Positions 1 to 8,479 are shown, numbered from the stretch's first letter. The stretch: 55,747 nucleotides of DNA from Brassicibacter mesophilus (GCF_050433385.1 NZ_JBNPXI010000026.1:1-55747); one strand, 5' to 3'. The notes: generated by a model from the sequence alone, not told the origin. Made by a program: numbers and translations.

Positions 1-90
1 TCCTAGGTCTATAGCTGATAATGATGCTAAACTTCCTCCAAAACTTCCTACAGGTGTTCTAGCTGCACCTACAATTACTACTTCTCTCAT
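1..90 (-). CDS. Acetyl-CoA acetyltransferase (thiolase), N-terminal 30 residues only
   Basis: The first 30 codons of a minus-strand gene that runs off the left edge. The translation begins MREVVIVGAARTPVGSFGG, the hallmark N terminus of biosynthetic/degradative type II thiolases, which condense two acetyl-CoA to acetoacetyl-CoA or split it. A strong AAAGGAGGAGG ribosome site lies just upstream of the ATG at 88-90. The gene follows a FabG/PhaB-type reductase by 38 bases in the same direction, so the pair probably handles acetoacetyl-CoA and 3-hydroxybutyryl-CoA in butyrate-type metabolism. The catalytic Cys and His lie outside the window, so the identification rests on the N terminus alone. 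Confidence 0.85.
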   Translation of the reverse strand, partial: MREVVIVGAARTPVGSFGGSLASLSAIDLG

Positions 91-128
91 TCTGTGTCCT
101 CCTCCTTTATTAAAATATTGTTGTATTT

Positions 129-869
129 CTATAATACTACTCCACCAGTAGCCTCTAATACAGCTCCTGTTATAAAGCTTGCCTCGTCTGATGCCAAGAA
201 AGCATAACAGTTAGCAATATCTTCTGGCATACCTAGCCTCTTTAAAGGTGCCTTATCCTTCATCATATCAAGTACTTTTTCAGGCATTTTCTCAGTCATT
301 GGAGTAAGTATGAACCCTGGAGCTACAGCATTTACACGTACACCCTTTTTACCAAGCTCTTTTGCCCATGTTTTAGTCATACCTATAACTCCCCACTTTG
401 TTGCTGCATAGTTTGTCTGACCAAAATTACCATATAAACCTACTACTGAAGTAGCGTTAAGTATAACACCGCTACCTTGCTCAGCCATTATCTTTGCAGC
501 TTCTTGACCACAGTTATAAACTCCTTTTAAATTTACATTAATTACTCTGTCCCATTCAGACTCTGTCATTTTCATTAATGTGTTATCTGCTGTAATCCCT
601 GCATTGTTTACTATTATATCAAGTCTCCCAAATTCTTTAACAGTTTCAGAAATCATATTATGCACACTCTCAAGGCTAGTAACATCGACTTTTACTCCAA
701 TAGCCTCTCCACCGACTGCTTTTATTTCTTCAACTGTTCTATTGATGTCCTCTACATTTATATCTGCTACAACCACTTTTGCTGCCTCATTTACAAACTT
801 TTTAGCCGTAGCTTCTCCAATACCTCTTCCTGCTCCTGTTATGATAGCCACTTTACCACTTAATCTCAT
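129..869 (-). CDS. SDR-family 3-oxoacyl reductase (FabG / acetoacetyl-CoA reductase PhaB type)
   Basis: A 246-residue classical short-chain dehydrogenase. Visible are the Rossmann TGAGRGIG at residues 11-18, NNAG at 88-91, Ser141, and the catalytic Tyr154-x3-Lys158 (YAATK). The length is that of FabG. The family reduces 3-oxoacyl-ACP or 3-oxoacyl-CoA with NADPH. Because the next gene downstream is a thiolase and no fab genes are nearby, acetoacetyl-CoA reduction is a more likely role than fatty acid synthesis; this is inference from context. The start is set by AAGGAGGAG upstream of the ATG at 869. Confidence 0.85.
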   Translation of the reverse strand: MRLSGKVAIITGAGRGIGEATAKKFVNEAAKVVVADINVEDINRTVEEIKAVGGEAIGVKVDVTSLESVHNMISETVKEFGRLDIIVNNAGITADNTLMKMTESEWDRVINVNLKGVYNCGQEAAKIMAEQGSGVILNATSVVGLYGNFGQTNYAATKWGVIGMTKTWAKELGKKGVRVNAVAPGFILTPMTEKMPEKVLDMMKDKAPLKRLGMPEDIANCYAFLASDEASFITGAVLEATGGVVL

Positions 870-1087
870 TATTAACTCCTCCTTAATATTGTTTAATTTA
901 ATAAATTTTTCATAAATAGAAAGCTAATAATGTAACTAGCAAAGACTATGCCATCAATTTTTATAAACCTAATATATAGTATCTATCTGTTTTTCACCGT
1001 TCAGAGAGTTTTTATACTTTTATTAATTTCTGTTTTTATGTTCGAAATAAATACAAAATCTTTTATTTTTTTTGTGCAATACTAAAT

Positions 1088-1139
1088 AAGGCAGTTCAAG
1101 CATATGTACAGTTTTCTGCACATGTGTTTGAACTGCCTT
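1088..1139. terminator. Long near-perfect hairpin in the 330-base gap between lipA and the SDR gene
   Basis: A 24-base arm (1088-1111) pairs with 1116-1139 around a TTTT loop, with two G-T wobbles and one mismatch. It lies downstream of lipA on the minus strand, where a terminator is expected. However, neither side is followed by an uninterrupted T run: on the minus strand the next bases are ATTTAGTATT. It may be a terminator, an RNA 3' end stabiliser or a small mobile inverted repeat. The rest of 870-1199 is AT-rich and presumably holds the SDR-thiolase promoter; I see no gene in it. Confidence 0.5.
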
Positions 1140-1199
1140 ACACAACTAAACCTCTGACTATGGCCGGTTTCTCAGTTATTTATCTAATTTCCCCATAAA

Positions 1200-2057
1200 C
1201 TACCTTGTTTCATACATATCTGCAGCATTATATGAGCTTCTTACAAGGGGTCCTGAAGCAACAAACTTAAACCCTAAATTATAAGCTGCTTCCTTATACT
1301 TATCAAAAACATCTAGTGGAATATATTCAACTACTGGATGGTGCTTTGTGGAAGGAGCCAAATACTGTCCTACAGTTAAGAAATCACATTCTACCTGTCT
1401 CAGATGTTTAAATACTTCTATTACTTCATTCTCGGTTTCTCCAAGTCCAACCATTATACCTGACTTTGTTAGAATATTTTTATCCATAGCCTTTACGTTT
1501 TTTAATAGATTTAAAGAGCGTTCATATATGGCCATTGGTCGTACTTCTTTATATAATCTAGGGATTGTTTCAATGTTATGATTAATTATCTCTGGTTTAG
1601 CATCCACAGCTTTCTTAAGTGCATCTATGTTTCCCTGAAAGTCTGGAATAAGCACCTCTACTATAGTTTTTTCATTTACATCCTTTATAGCTTTTATTAC
1701 ATTTGCAAAATGCTGAGCTCCTCCATCAGGCAAATCGTCTCTTGTTACCGAAGTAATTACTACATACTTAAGTCCCAGTTTCATAGTCGCATTTGCAATG
1801 TTCTCTGGCTCTTTTAGATCGACAGCCTGAAGATTACCATGAGAAACATTGCAAAATTTACAGTTGCGTGAGCATTCACTGCCTAAAATCATAAAAGTTG
1901 CTGTTTTTTTACTAAAACATTCTACTCTATTGGGACAATTAGCTTCTTCACAAACAGTATTTAATGAATATTCTGTAAGTATCTCTTTGACATAGTCTAA
2001 ATTACGACCTTCTCTTAGCTTTATTCTTAGCCATTCTGGCTTTCTTTTAATTTCCAT
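1200..2057 (-). CDS. lipA: Lipoyl synthase
   Basis: A 285-residue radical SAM enzyme that inserts two sulfurs into protein-bound octanoyl groups to make lipoyl cofactor. Both cluster motifs are present: the auxiliary cluster cysteines C36, C41 and C47 (CEEANCPNRVEC) and the radical SAM triad C62, C66 and C69 (CSRNCKFC). The conserved RSSYNA lies near the C terminus and supplies the Ser ligand of the auxiliary cluster. It lies 17 bases downstream of lipB and is the last gene of the glycine-cleavage/lipoylation cluster, so GcvH (Lys63) is the obvious acceptor protein. Confidence 0.97.
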   Translation of the reverse strand: MEIKRKPEWLRIKLREGRNLDYVKEILTEYSLNTVCEEANCPNRVECFSKKTATFMILGSECSRNCKFCNVSHGNLQAVDLKEPENIANATMKLGLKYVVITSVTRDDLPDGGAQHFANVIKAIKDVNEKTIVEVLIPDFQGNIDALKKAVDAKPEIINHNIETIPRLYKEVRPMAIYERSLNLLKNVKAMDKNILTKSGIMVGLGETENEVIEVFKHLRQVECDFLTVGQYLAPSTKHHPVVEYIPLDVFDKYKEAAYNLGFKFVASGPLVRSSYNAADMYETR

Positions 2058-2074
2058 AAAAAGTCCTCCATCAA

Positions 2075-2743
2075 TTATTTATCACTCAAATCTAATATTT
2101 CATAGCTATCATAGTTAAAATGCTTACAAAAATATTCTATAACTAATTTATTTGAATCATTAAAATCTATATAATTACCAGTAGCATTCTGAACTGAAGT
2201 AACTCCTCTGTCAGATATGCCACAAGGTACTATCCAATTAAAATGATCTAGGTTCGTATTTACATTAAACGCGAATCCATGCATGGTAACTCCACGCTTT
2301 ACAGCTAATCCTATTGCAACAATCTTTTTATTGCCAATCCACACACCTGTATGTTCTGAATCTCTTTCAGCTACAATATTGCATTTCTCCTCTAATAATT
2401 TAATAAAGCTCTCTTCCAAAGTCCTAACAAACACTCGAATGCCCATATTTTTGCTTCTGAGATTAACTATAGGATAACCAACTATTTGCCCGGGTCCATG
2501 ATAAGTTACATCTCCACCTCTATTTGTTTTAAAAATCTGTACACCATTGTCGTTTAAAAGCTTCTCTGATACTATTACATTAGATTCATTAGCATGGGTT
2601 CCTAATGTTATAACTGGTGGATGCTCTACTAAAATTAAAGTATCTTCAATAGCATTATCCTGCCTTTTTTTTAAAATATCATATTGAATATCTAAAGCTT
2701 TTTCATAATTACATCTTCCTAAGAACATTATTTTTAGTTTCAT
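2075..2743 (-). CDS. lipB: Octanoyl-[acyl-carrier-protein]:protein N-octanoyltransferase
   Basis: A 222-residue LipB that moves octanoate from ACP to the target lysine of lipoyl domains, providing the substrate for LipA. The signature RGGDVTYHGPGQ is at residues 75-86, the catalytic Lys at about 140 (GNKKIVAIG) and the catalytic Cys174 in PCGISDRG. The length is normal for the family. A GGGAGATGAAATAA leader precedes the ATG. It sits directly before lipA and downstream of the gcv genes. The cell can therefore lipoylate GcvH de novo; no lplA-type salvage ligase is visible here. Confidence 0.96.
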   Translation of the reverse strand: MKLKIMFLGRCNYEKALDIQYDILKKRQDNAIEDTLILVEHPPVITLGTHANESNVIVSEKLLNDNGVQIFKTNRGGDVTYHGPGQIVGYPIVNLRSKNMGIRVFVRTLEESFIKLLEEKCNIVAERDSEHTGVWIGNKKIVAIGLAVKRGVTMHGFAFNVNTNLDHFNWIVPCGISDRGVTSVQNATGNYIDFNDSNKLVIEYFCKHFNYDSYEILDLSDK

Positions 2744-2798
2744 TTATTTCATCTCCCTATCTTAGCTTTTGCTATAATAACATGACTATATAATTTAA

Positions 2799-2852
2799 AT
2801 CCCCCTATTTATGCAAATCAAGGGATATTTGCTGTGCAAGCATGTGGGGATT
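2799..2852 (-). other. Multi-arm inverted repeat between the small selenoprotein gene and lipB
   Basis: On the minus strand AATCCCC (2846-2852) pairs with GGGGGATT (2799-2806), enclosing a second GCAAAT/ATTTGC arm. It is followed by an AT-rich but not T-only stretch. The probable role is a terminator or processing site after the selenoprotein gene; the evidence is structure only. Confidence 0.35.
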
Positions 2853-2897
2853 ATCAGATGAAAATAATGTATTTTAATTCCAGCAGTAATTATTTAA

Positions 2898-3197
2898 CTA
2901 CATTGCTATTTGATATCTATATATTAATATAGCTTGATCAGACTTTATTTTAACATCTCCTTTTAAGAAAGAAATTTTTGTTCCATCATCTAGTATCATT
3001 TCTGTTCCTGATATACTTCTTACATATTCTTGAACTGCTTCTGCATGACTTAAATCTACCATTTCTTTAACGCCCCAGGCGGTTGCTAAAACAGCTACTG
3101 GGTCTCAAGTAGAACATGCATTTTCTTTTCTTTCTTTTATTGAATTTACTATGCTATCTATGAATGCTTTTTTAACATTACCATCGCTTGCAAACAT
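2898..3197 (-). CDS. Putative 99-aa selenoprotein with C-S-T-U motif (in-frame UGA at codon 31)
   Basis: Reading the minus strand from ATG at 3195-3197, behind a textbook GGAGGTG site, gives one continuous 99-residue frame if TGA at 3105-3107 is read as selenocysteine. The Sec is in the redox-type context NACSTUDPVAVLATAWG (C28-x-x-U31), and the frame closes at TAG 2898-2900. The base pattern is coding-like on both sides of the UGA and a bacterial-SECIS-like hairpin follows it (see separate entry). The organism certainly decodes UGA as Sec, because grdH and grdA are in the same window. I do not recognise the family; no signal peptide or membrane segment is evident. It lies between the glycine cleavage genes and lipB, suggesting a redox role near glycine/lipoyl metabolism. 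The alternative is a nonsense-mutated pseudogene of a CSTC/CSTW protein. Confidence 0.75.
3073..3104 (-). promoter_or_regulatory. Candidate bacterial SECIS element
   Basis: Immediately after the UGA the minus strand can fold CCCA/TGGG, GT/AC (A-A mismatch) and GCT/AGC around a five-base GTTTT loop. The loop begins with G about 12 bases past the UGA. Bacterial SECIS elements are short hairpins in the coding region just 3' of UGA, usually with a G in the apical loop. This was folded by eye; no energy calculation was done. Confidence 0.5.
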
Positions 3198-3278
3198 CTT
3201 AAGCACCTCCTATTTCGTTACCCTTTTCACAGAGTAAAATTTTGTTTTTTACTTTATTGAATAAACTGATTATTAATC

Positions 3279-3308
3279 AAAAAAGTCAGGAGTTAACTGC
3301 TCCTGACT
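3279..3308 (-). terminator. Rho-independent terminator after the gcv block
   Basis: A perfect 9-bp stem AGTCAGGAG/CTCCTGACT (3284-3292 with 3300-3308) is followed on the minus strand by TTTTTT. It overlaps the stop codon of the 165-aa gene and separates the gcv genes from the small selenoprotein gene. The latter therefore needs read-through or its own promoter in 3198-3278. Confidence 0.85.
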
Positions 3309-3804
3309 AGCCTTTAAAATCAACCTTTACAGGTCTTCCTTTTTCATTTAATGTAGTCTTTGTAATTTTAACTAATTTTTTCTCATCATCAATTTTACCG
3401 CATTCAAGTACTTGATATGTCTTTGAACTATCTCCGTTTGTTTTATATACATCCCCAAGTAGCTTAAAGAACGAATATGGATGATCTGGATCCTTAAGAC
3501 AAATCATTGATGCATTTTGCTTTAACATTACATCAGTAATTAGCTTTGCATAATCAATATCTTTAAGGTCTCCAATTAAATAATATTCAGCATCATCAGC
3601 TAAATCTCCAAAGCTTTTAACCTGCTTCATTGAAAAATTCCCTTTTGCCACAGCACCTATCGTAGCAAAGAGAGGAAGAATTCCCCATCCTTTGTGGCCT
3701 GAAACAATAAAAGAATCTTTATTCGCTACTGCTTCCTCAATATAGTTTGCAAAAGCTTCTGTCATAAATCCTTGATCGACTAGTTTTTTTAACATAGGAT
3801 TCAT
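3307..3804 (-). CDS. Uncharacterised 165-aa protein linked to glycine cleavage genes
   Basis: I do not recognise this protein with confidence. The start is taken at ATG 3802-3804 (MNPMLKK), placed after GGAGTGAT. It has no signal peptide or membrane segment. The layout resembles a shrunken VirB11/CpaF-type secretion ATPase: a helical start, then an SFIVSGHKGWGIL stretch where those ATPases carry a Walker A loop, and a later IDYAKLITDVMLKQNASMICLKD region like their Walker B and His-box segment. The P-loop Gly-Lys-Thr is missing (HKGWGIL), so ATP binding is unlikely if the homology is real. It follows gcvPB by about 150 bases and ends in a strong terminator, making it the last gene of the riboswitch-led gcv transcript. 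Confidence 0.6.
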   Translation of the reverse strand: MNPMLKKLVDQGFMTEAFANYIEEAVANKDSFIVSGHKGWGILPLFATIGAVAKGNFSMKQVKSFGDLADDAEYYLIGDLKDIDYAKLITDVMLKQNASMICLKDPDHPYSFFKLLGDVYKTNGDSSKTYQVLECGKIDDEKKLVKITKTTLNEKGRPVKVDFKG

Positions 3805-3908
3805 ATTTATCACTCCATTAAAAATTTTATTACTAACTTTTATGGGCTTTTAGAATACATATTCCTTCCTCGACTAATTCCCATAATATATTTATCTATT
3901 ATTGCAAT

Positions 3909-3944
3909 AGAGTTCAGGCAGAGAACATATATTACCTGAACTCT
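3909..3944 (-). other. Inverted repeat between gcvPB and the 165-aa gene
   Basis: A perfect 10-bp repeat AGAGTTCAGG/CCTGAACTCT is separated by 16 bases. The T run downstream on the minus strand is weak (ATTGC), so partial termination or an RNA processing site that lowers expression of the distal gene is more likely than full termination. Confidence 0.4.
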
Positions 3945-3954
3945 AAATCAGTCT

Positions 3955-5409
3955 TTATTTATTCCACTTTAGTACAAGTTCTCTTGCAGCTTTAGCCTCA
4001 TCTACTCTTCTTACTGGAGTATCATATGGTGCATTCTTTAAAAGCTTTGGATCACTATCTGCTTCTTTTGCAATTTGTATCATTGCGTCGATAAAACCAT
4101 CAAGTGTCTCCTTACTTTCTGTCTCAGTAGGCTCAATCATAATAGCTTCATGTACTATTAATGGGAAGTACACTGTTGGAGGATGATATCCATAATCCAA
4201 CAATCTCTTAGCTATATCTAGTGTTGAAACCTCAAGGTTAGCATCTTTAAGCCCACCTAATACAAACTCGTGCTTGCATATTTGGTCTATTGGAAGATAA
4301 TAATGCTCTTTTAACTTATTCATCATATAGTTAGCATTTAATACTGCCATTTCACTTGCTTCTTTTAAACCTTCTGCTCCCATTGAAAGAATGTATGTGT
4401 AGGCTCTTATCATCACACCAAAATGTCCATAGAATCCTTTCACCTTTCCAATCGATTCTGGTCTATTATAGTCTAATATATATTTATCGTCTTTTTTCTC
4501 AATTACTGGTGCAGGTAAGAATTTTACTAAGTCTTCTCTCACTCCTACAGGACCACTTCCAGGTCCTCCACCACCATGAGGTGTTGATAAGGTTTTATGA
4601 ATGTTGTAGTGCATTACGTCAAAGCCCATGTCTCCAGGTCTTGTAATACCCATTATTGCATTCATATTTGCTCCATCGTAGTAAAGAAGTCCACCTGCTT
4701 CGTGTACAAGATCAGCTATAAGCTTTATATTCTTTTCAAATAGTCCTAGAGTGCTTGGGTTTGTAAGCATAAGTCCTGCAATTTCATCATTTAATACTGC
4801 TTTTAAGCTCTCTATATCAACCGCACCATATTTATCCGATTTAATTTCTACAACTTCAAACCCTGCAACTTGTGCACTTGATGGATTAGTACCATGTGCT
4901 GAATCTGGAACTATTATTTTAGTTCTCTTCTTATCTCCCCTGCTATTATGGTAAGCTTTTATAATCATTAATCCTGTTAATTCACCATGGGCACCAGCCG
5001 CTGGCTGAATAGTAGACCTTGCCATACCTGAAATCTCTGAAAGCTGTTTATCTAAATTATACATTAGTTCAAGCGCACCTTGAACAGTTTCCTCAGGCTG
5101 ATAAGGATGAATATCTGTAAACCTTGAAAGTGCTGCCATATCTTCATTTATCTTAGGATTATACTTCATAGTACATGAGCCTAACGGATAAAATCCTGTA
5201 TCTACTCCATAGTTTTTATTTGATAGATTAGTGAAATGTCTTATAACATCAACTTCACTTACCTCAGGAAGAGCAACTTCTTTATCACTTAAGAATTCAC
5301 TTGGTATAATCTCTTCTAATGAAAGTTCATTTACATCGTTTTTAGGAAGGCTGTATGCTCTTCTTCCTTCTCTTGAAACCTCGAATATCAATTTATCATA
5401 TTTTCTCAT
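3955..5409 (-). CDS. gcvPB: Glycine dehydrogenase (decarboxylating) subunit 2
   Basis: A 484-residue P2 half of the split P protein. Together with GcvPA it binds PLP, decarboxylates glycine and passes the aminomethyl group to lipoyl-GcvH. The PLP lysine is K272 in NIHKTLSTPHGGGGPG, the glycine-rich loop that is the family signature; AHGTNPSSA at about 171-179 is also conserved. The ATG overlaps the gcvPA stop by four bases (ATGA), a translational coupling arrangement suited to a 1:1 complex. Length is typical for Firmicutes GcvPB. Confidence 0.97.
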   Translation of the reverse strand: MRKYDKLIFEVSREGRRAYSLPKNDVNELSLEEIIPSEFLSDKEVALPEVSEVDVIRHFTNLSNKNYGVDTGFYPLGSCTMKYNPKINEDMAALSRFTDIHPYQPEETVQGALELMYNLDKQLSEISGMARSTIQPAAGAHGELTGLMIIKAYHNSRGDKKRTKIIVPDSAHGTNPSSAQVAGFEVVEIKSDKYGAVDIESLKAVLNDEIAGLMLTNPSTLGLFEKNIKLIADLVHEAGGLLYYDGANMNAIMGITRPGDMGFDVMHYNIHKTLSTPHGGGGPGSGPVGVREDLVKFLPAPVIEKKDDKYILDYNRPESIGKVKGFYGHFGVMIRAYTYILSMGAEGLKEASEMAVLNANYMMNKLKEHYYLPIDQICKHEFVLGGLKDANLEVSTLDIAKRLLDYGYHPPTVYFPLIVHEAIMIEPTETESKETLDGFIDAMIQIAKEADSDPKLLKNAPYDTPVRRVDEAKAARELVLKWNK

Positions 5410-6749
5410 GCTATCACCTCCATAACACGAGCTAGCTTATCTATTTCTTCTTTTGTTCTCTTTTCAGTTACACAGAACAAAAGTCCATTATTTAATCCAC
5501 TATAATCTTTGCTAAGTTCATATCCGCCAAGTATTCCATTAGCAAGTAGCTCACTGTTTACCTTATTTGCTTCAATATCACTTGTTACTGCAAATTCCTT
5601 GAAGAATGGTTTATTAAATAGTGGTTTATATTTTCCACTTTTAATTAATTCATTATAAGCATAGTGAGCCTTTTGAGTGCTTTGCATTGCCACTTCTCTA
5701 AGCCCATTTTTGCCCATCGTTGTCATGTATATAGCAGCCATTACCATGTTCAACCCTTGATTTGAGCATATATTTGAAGTAGCCTTAAATCTTCTTATAT
5801 GCTGCTCTCTTGCCTGAAGTGTAAGCACAAATGCTCTTTTACCATCTACATCCTCAGTTTGCCCTACTATTCTTCCTGGAAGCTTTCTTACTAATTTTGA
5901 GGTTGTAGCTAAGAACCCAAGATATGGTCCACCAAAGTTAAGTTTGTTTCCTAATGACTGACCCTCTCCAACAACTATATCAGCACCAAGCTCTCCTGGA
6001 GTCTTCAATATACCTAGGGATATTGGATCAGTGTACATGATAAAATTTGCTTTATTTTCATGAGTTATCTTTTCAACTTCTGTAACATCTTCTATTATCC
6101 CAAAGAAGTTTGGAGAAGCTACTACAACACCAGCAGTAGTCTTGTCAACCATTGATTTTAACTTTTCTATATCTGTAACACCATCTATCATATCAACTTC
6201 TTTTAGTTCTATATCTCTGAATCTAAGATAAGTTGACATAACCTTTCTTACTTCAGGATGAACTGTTTTAGATACTATAACTGATTTTCTTCTTGTATTC
6301 TCACAAGCCATTATAGACGCCTCAGCTGCTGCTGTAGGACCATCGTACATAGATGCATTTGTTACATCCATTCCTGTCAGGTTGCATAACATTGTTTGAT
6401 ATTCAAATATTACTTGAAGAGTTCCTTGACTTATTTCAGCTTGATATGGAGTATATGATGTATAAAACTCTGATCTCATAGCTAGATGTTTTACTATTGA
6501 CGGTATATAGTGATCATATGCACCTGCACCTAAGAAACATGTAAGTTCATCTGTACTCATATTTTTATCAGTTAGACTTGCCATGTGTTTTATTATTTCA
6601 GACTCTGATAAAGCTTCGCTTATATCAAGTTTTCTATTAAACTTAAGCTCTTTTGGTACATCTTCAAACAAATCATCAATTGATTTCACGCCAATGCTGT
6701 CTAGCATTAGCTTTTTGTCCCCCTCAGTATTAGGAATATACCTATGCAT
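5406..6749 (-). CDS. gcvPA: Glycine dehydrogenase (decarboxylating) subunit 1
   Basis: A 447-residue P1 half of the glycine decarboxylase, partner of GcvPB. The start is set at ATG 6747-6749 (MHRYIPNTEGD) because AAGGAGGATTAAC lies directly upstream, embedded in the end of gcvH. The FLGAGAYDHYIPS block and the downstream TPYQAEISQGTLQ are the conserved N-terminal P1 motifs. The gene overlaps gcvPB and abuts gcvH. It is controlled by the glycine riboswitch at the head of the operon. Confidence 0.96.
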   Translation of the reverse strand: MHRYIPNTEGDKKLMLDSIGVKSIDDLFEDVPKELKFNRKLDISEALSESEIIKHMASLTDKNMSTDELTCFLGAGAYDHYIPSIVKHLAMRSEFYTSYTPYQAEISQGTLQVIFEYQTMLCNLTGMDVTNASMYDGPTAAAEASIMACENTRRKSVIVSKTVHPEVRKVMSTYLRFRDIELKEVDMIDGVTDIEKLKSMVDKTTAGVVVASPNFFGIIEDVTEVEKITHENKANFIMYTDPISLGILKTPGELGADIVVGEGQSLGNKLNFGGPYLGFLATTSKLVRKLPGRIVGQTEDVDGKRAFVLTLQAREQHIRRFKATSNICSNQGLNMVMAAIYMTTMGKNGLREVAMQSTQKAHYAYNELIKSGKYKPLFNKPFFKEFAVTSDIEANKVNSELLANGILGGYELSKDYSGLNNGLLFCVTEKRTKEEIDKLARVMEVIA

Positions 6750-6750
6750 G

Positions 6751-7134
6751 TTAATCCTCCTTACTACAGAATTCTTCGTATGCTTTAGCATCCATTAAGT
6801 TTTCAAGTTCTGATTTGTCAGCTATTTCAATTTTTACAACCCAGTTTGCATAAGGATCTTCGTTAATAAGCTGTGGCGAATCATCTAATGCTTCATTTAC
6901 TCCAACAACTTTACCTGAAATAGGTAAATATGAATCAGATGCTGCCTTAACAGATTCAATAACTCCAAAAACATCTCCTGCATTTAATTCATCATCAACT
7001 TGTGGTAGCTCTACATAAACTATTTCTCCTAATTGATGCTGTGCATGATCTGTAATTCCTATATAAGCTTCATTTCCCTCAACCTTAATCCACTCATGAT
7101 CATTTGAATATAGAAGACCTTCCAATACTTTCAT
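6751..7134 (-). CDS. gcvH: Glycine cleavage system H protein
   Basis: A 127-residue lipoyl carrier. The lipoylated lysine is K63 in VFGVIESVKAASDSY, and the N terminus LLYSNDHEWIKVEG is the family hallmark. It shuttles the aminomethyl intermediate between GcvPA/PB, GcvT and the L protein; no lpd gene is visible in this window. It sits 32 bases after gcvT with a GAGGAATAAAA leader. LipB and LipA encoded at the far end of the same cluster supply its cofactor. Confidence 0.97.
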   Translation of the reverse strand: MKVLEGLLYSNDHEWIKVEGNEAYIGITDHAQHQLGEIVYVELPQVDDELNAGDVFGVIESVKAASDSYLPISGKVVGVNEALDDSPQLINEDPYANWVVKIEIADKSELENLMDAKAYEEFCSKED

Positions 7135-7166
7135 TTTTATTCCTCCTCAAATTTAATTTTTATAAA

Positions 7167-8273
7167 TTATTTTTTGTATTGTTTTTGATAGAATTTCTTA
7201 CTTATAACTTTAGCTTTTGTAGCTTTATTTCTAATCATTATCTCAATTTCTGTATCAAGCTTTGAGTACTCAATATCAACCATGGCTAATCCTATGTTTT
7301 TCTTAACAGTAGGGGCAGAGTATCCTGTTGTAACGAAACCTATTTTTTTGCCATCTGCATGTACTTCATATCCATGTCTTGGAATACCTCTATCAATCAT
7401 TTCAAATCCTACTACTTTTCTTTTTAATCCTTCTTCTTTTTGTTTCACTAATGCATCTTTACCAATGAAGTTTTGTTTGTTAAGTTTTACAAAAAATCCT
7501 AGTCCAGCTTCTAATGGAGTTATATCTCTGCCGATTTCATTACCATAAAGAGGCAATGTGGCTTCAAATCTTAATGTATCTCTTGCACCAAGACCAGCTG
7601 GTTTAATTCCTTCTTCACTTCCTGCATCCATTAGTTTTTCCCAAACCATTTCAGAATTATTATGATCAAGATATATTTCAAATCCATCTTCACCTGTATA
7701 TCCTGTTCTAGATATTAAACAGTTTGCTCCAGCTATGCTCACGTCTCTCTTACAGTAGAAAAAACCTACTTGTGATAAGTCTGTATCAGTTAGCTTTTGA
7801 AGAATAACCTCTGCCTTTGGTCCCTGTATAGCTATTTCTGATATTTCGTCTGAAAGATTTTTTAGCTGAACATCATACCCAACTGCATTTTCTACCATCC
7901 AGTTGTAATCCTTTTCTACATTGCTTGCATTGATTACAAGAAAGAAATGATCGTTTGAGAACTTATAAACTAATAAATCATCTACAATCCCTCCGTCTGG
8001 GTAGCACATTAGATTATAAAGAACTTGGTTGTCATTAAGAACTGATACATCATTTGTCACTAAATTTTGTACAAATTCTAAAGCCTGACTTCCTTTTACC
8101 TCTACTTCTCCCATGTGTGAAACGTCGAATAATCCTGCACTAGTTCTTACTGCCTCGTGTTCGGGTGTTATTCCTTCAAACTGTACTGGAAGAGCCCATC
8201 CCGAATAGTCTACAACTTTTCCGCCATATTTTTGATGAACATTAAAAAGTGATGTTTTTCTTAGTTCAGTCAA
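7167..8273 (-). CDS. gcvT: Glycine cleavage system T protein (aminomethyltransferase)
   Basis: A 368-residue tetrahydrofolate-dependent aminomethyltransferase that releases ammonia and forms 5,10-methylene-THF from aminomethyl-GcvH. I place the start at TTG 8271-8273 (MTELRKTSLFNVHQKYGG) because AAAGGAGG lies seven bases upstream; a longer in-frame opening would bury that ribosome site inside the coding sequence. The conserved LFDVSHMGEVEV motif and SRTGYTGEDGFEIY are visible. It is the first gene after the glycine riboswitch and its terminator. Confidence 0.96.
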   Translation of the reverse strand: MTELRKTSLFNVHQKYGGKVVDYSGWALPVQFEGITPEHEAVRTSAGLFDVSHMGEVEVKGSQALEFVQNLVTNDVSVLNDNQVLYNLMCYPDGGIVDDLLVYKFSNDHFFLVINASNVEKDYNWMVENAVGYDVQLKNLSDEISEIAIQGPKAEVILQKLTDTDLSQVGFFYCKRDVSIAGANCLISRTGYTGEDGFEIYLDHNNSEMVWEKLMDAGSEEGIKPAGLGARDTLRFEATLPLYGNEIGRDITPLEAGLGFFVKLNKQNFIGKDALVKQKEEGLKRKVVGFEMIDRGIPRHGYEVHADGKKIGFVTTGYSAPTVKKNIGLAMVDIEYSKLDTEIEIMIRNKATKAKVISKKFYQKQYKK

Positions 8274-8433
8274 AATAATTCCTCCTTTCAATATATCGTT
8301 TTATTTGTATATATTAATTATATGATTCCATCTAGTAAAACGTTTTTCTTAATAGTTATTTTCTACACTATCATTGAAAATATACTTTAATAAGTATCAT
8401 AGTACTATTATCAATTTTCTAATTTTAGGTAAT

Positions 8434-8479
8434 AAAAAAAGAACATAACAGCATTGCAAAGCCAAGTGCCATTACATTC
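8434..8479 (-). terminator. Riboswitch expression-platform terminator upstream of gcvT
   Basis: A 12-bp stem with four G-U wobbles (8441-8452 with 8468-8479) is followed by seven T residues on the minus strand. It lies right after the second glycine aptamer and about 160 bases before the gcvT start. In known gcvT riboswitches glycine binding prevents formation of this terminator and turns the operon on. Confidence 0.8.
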
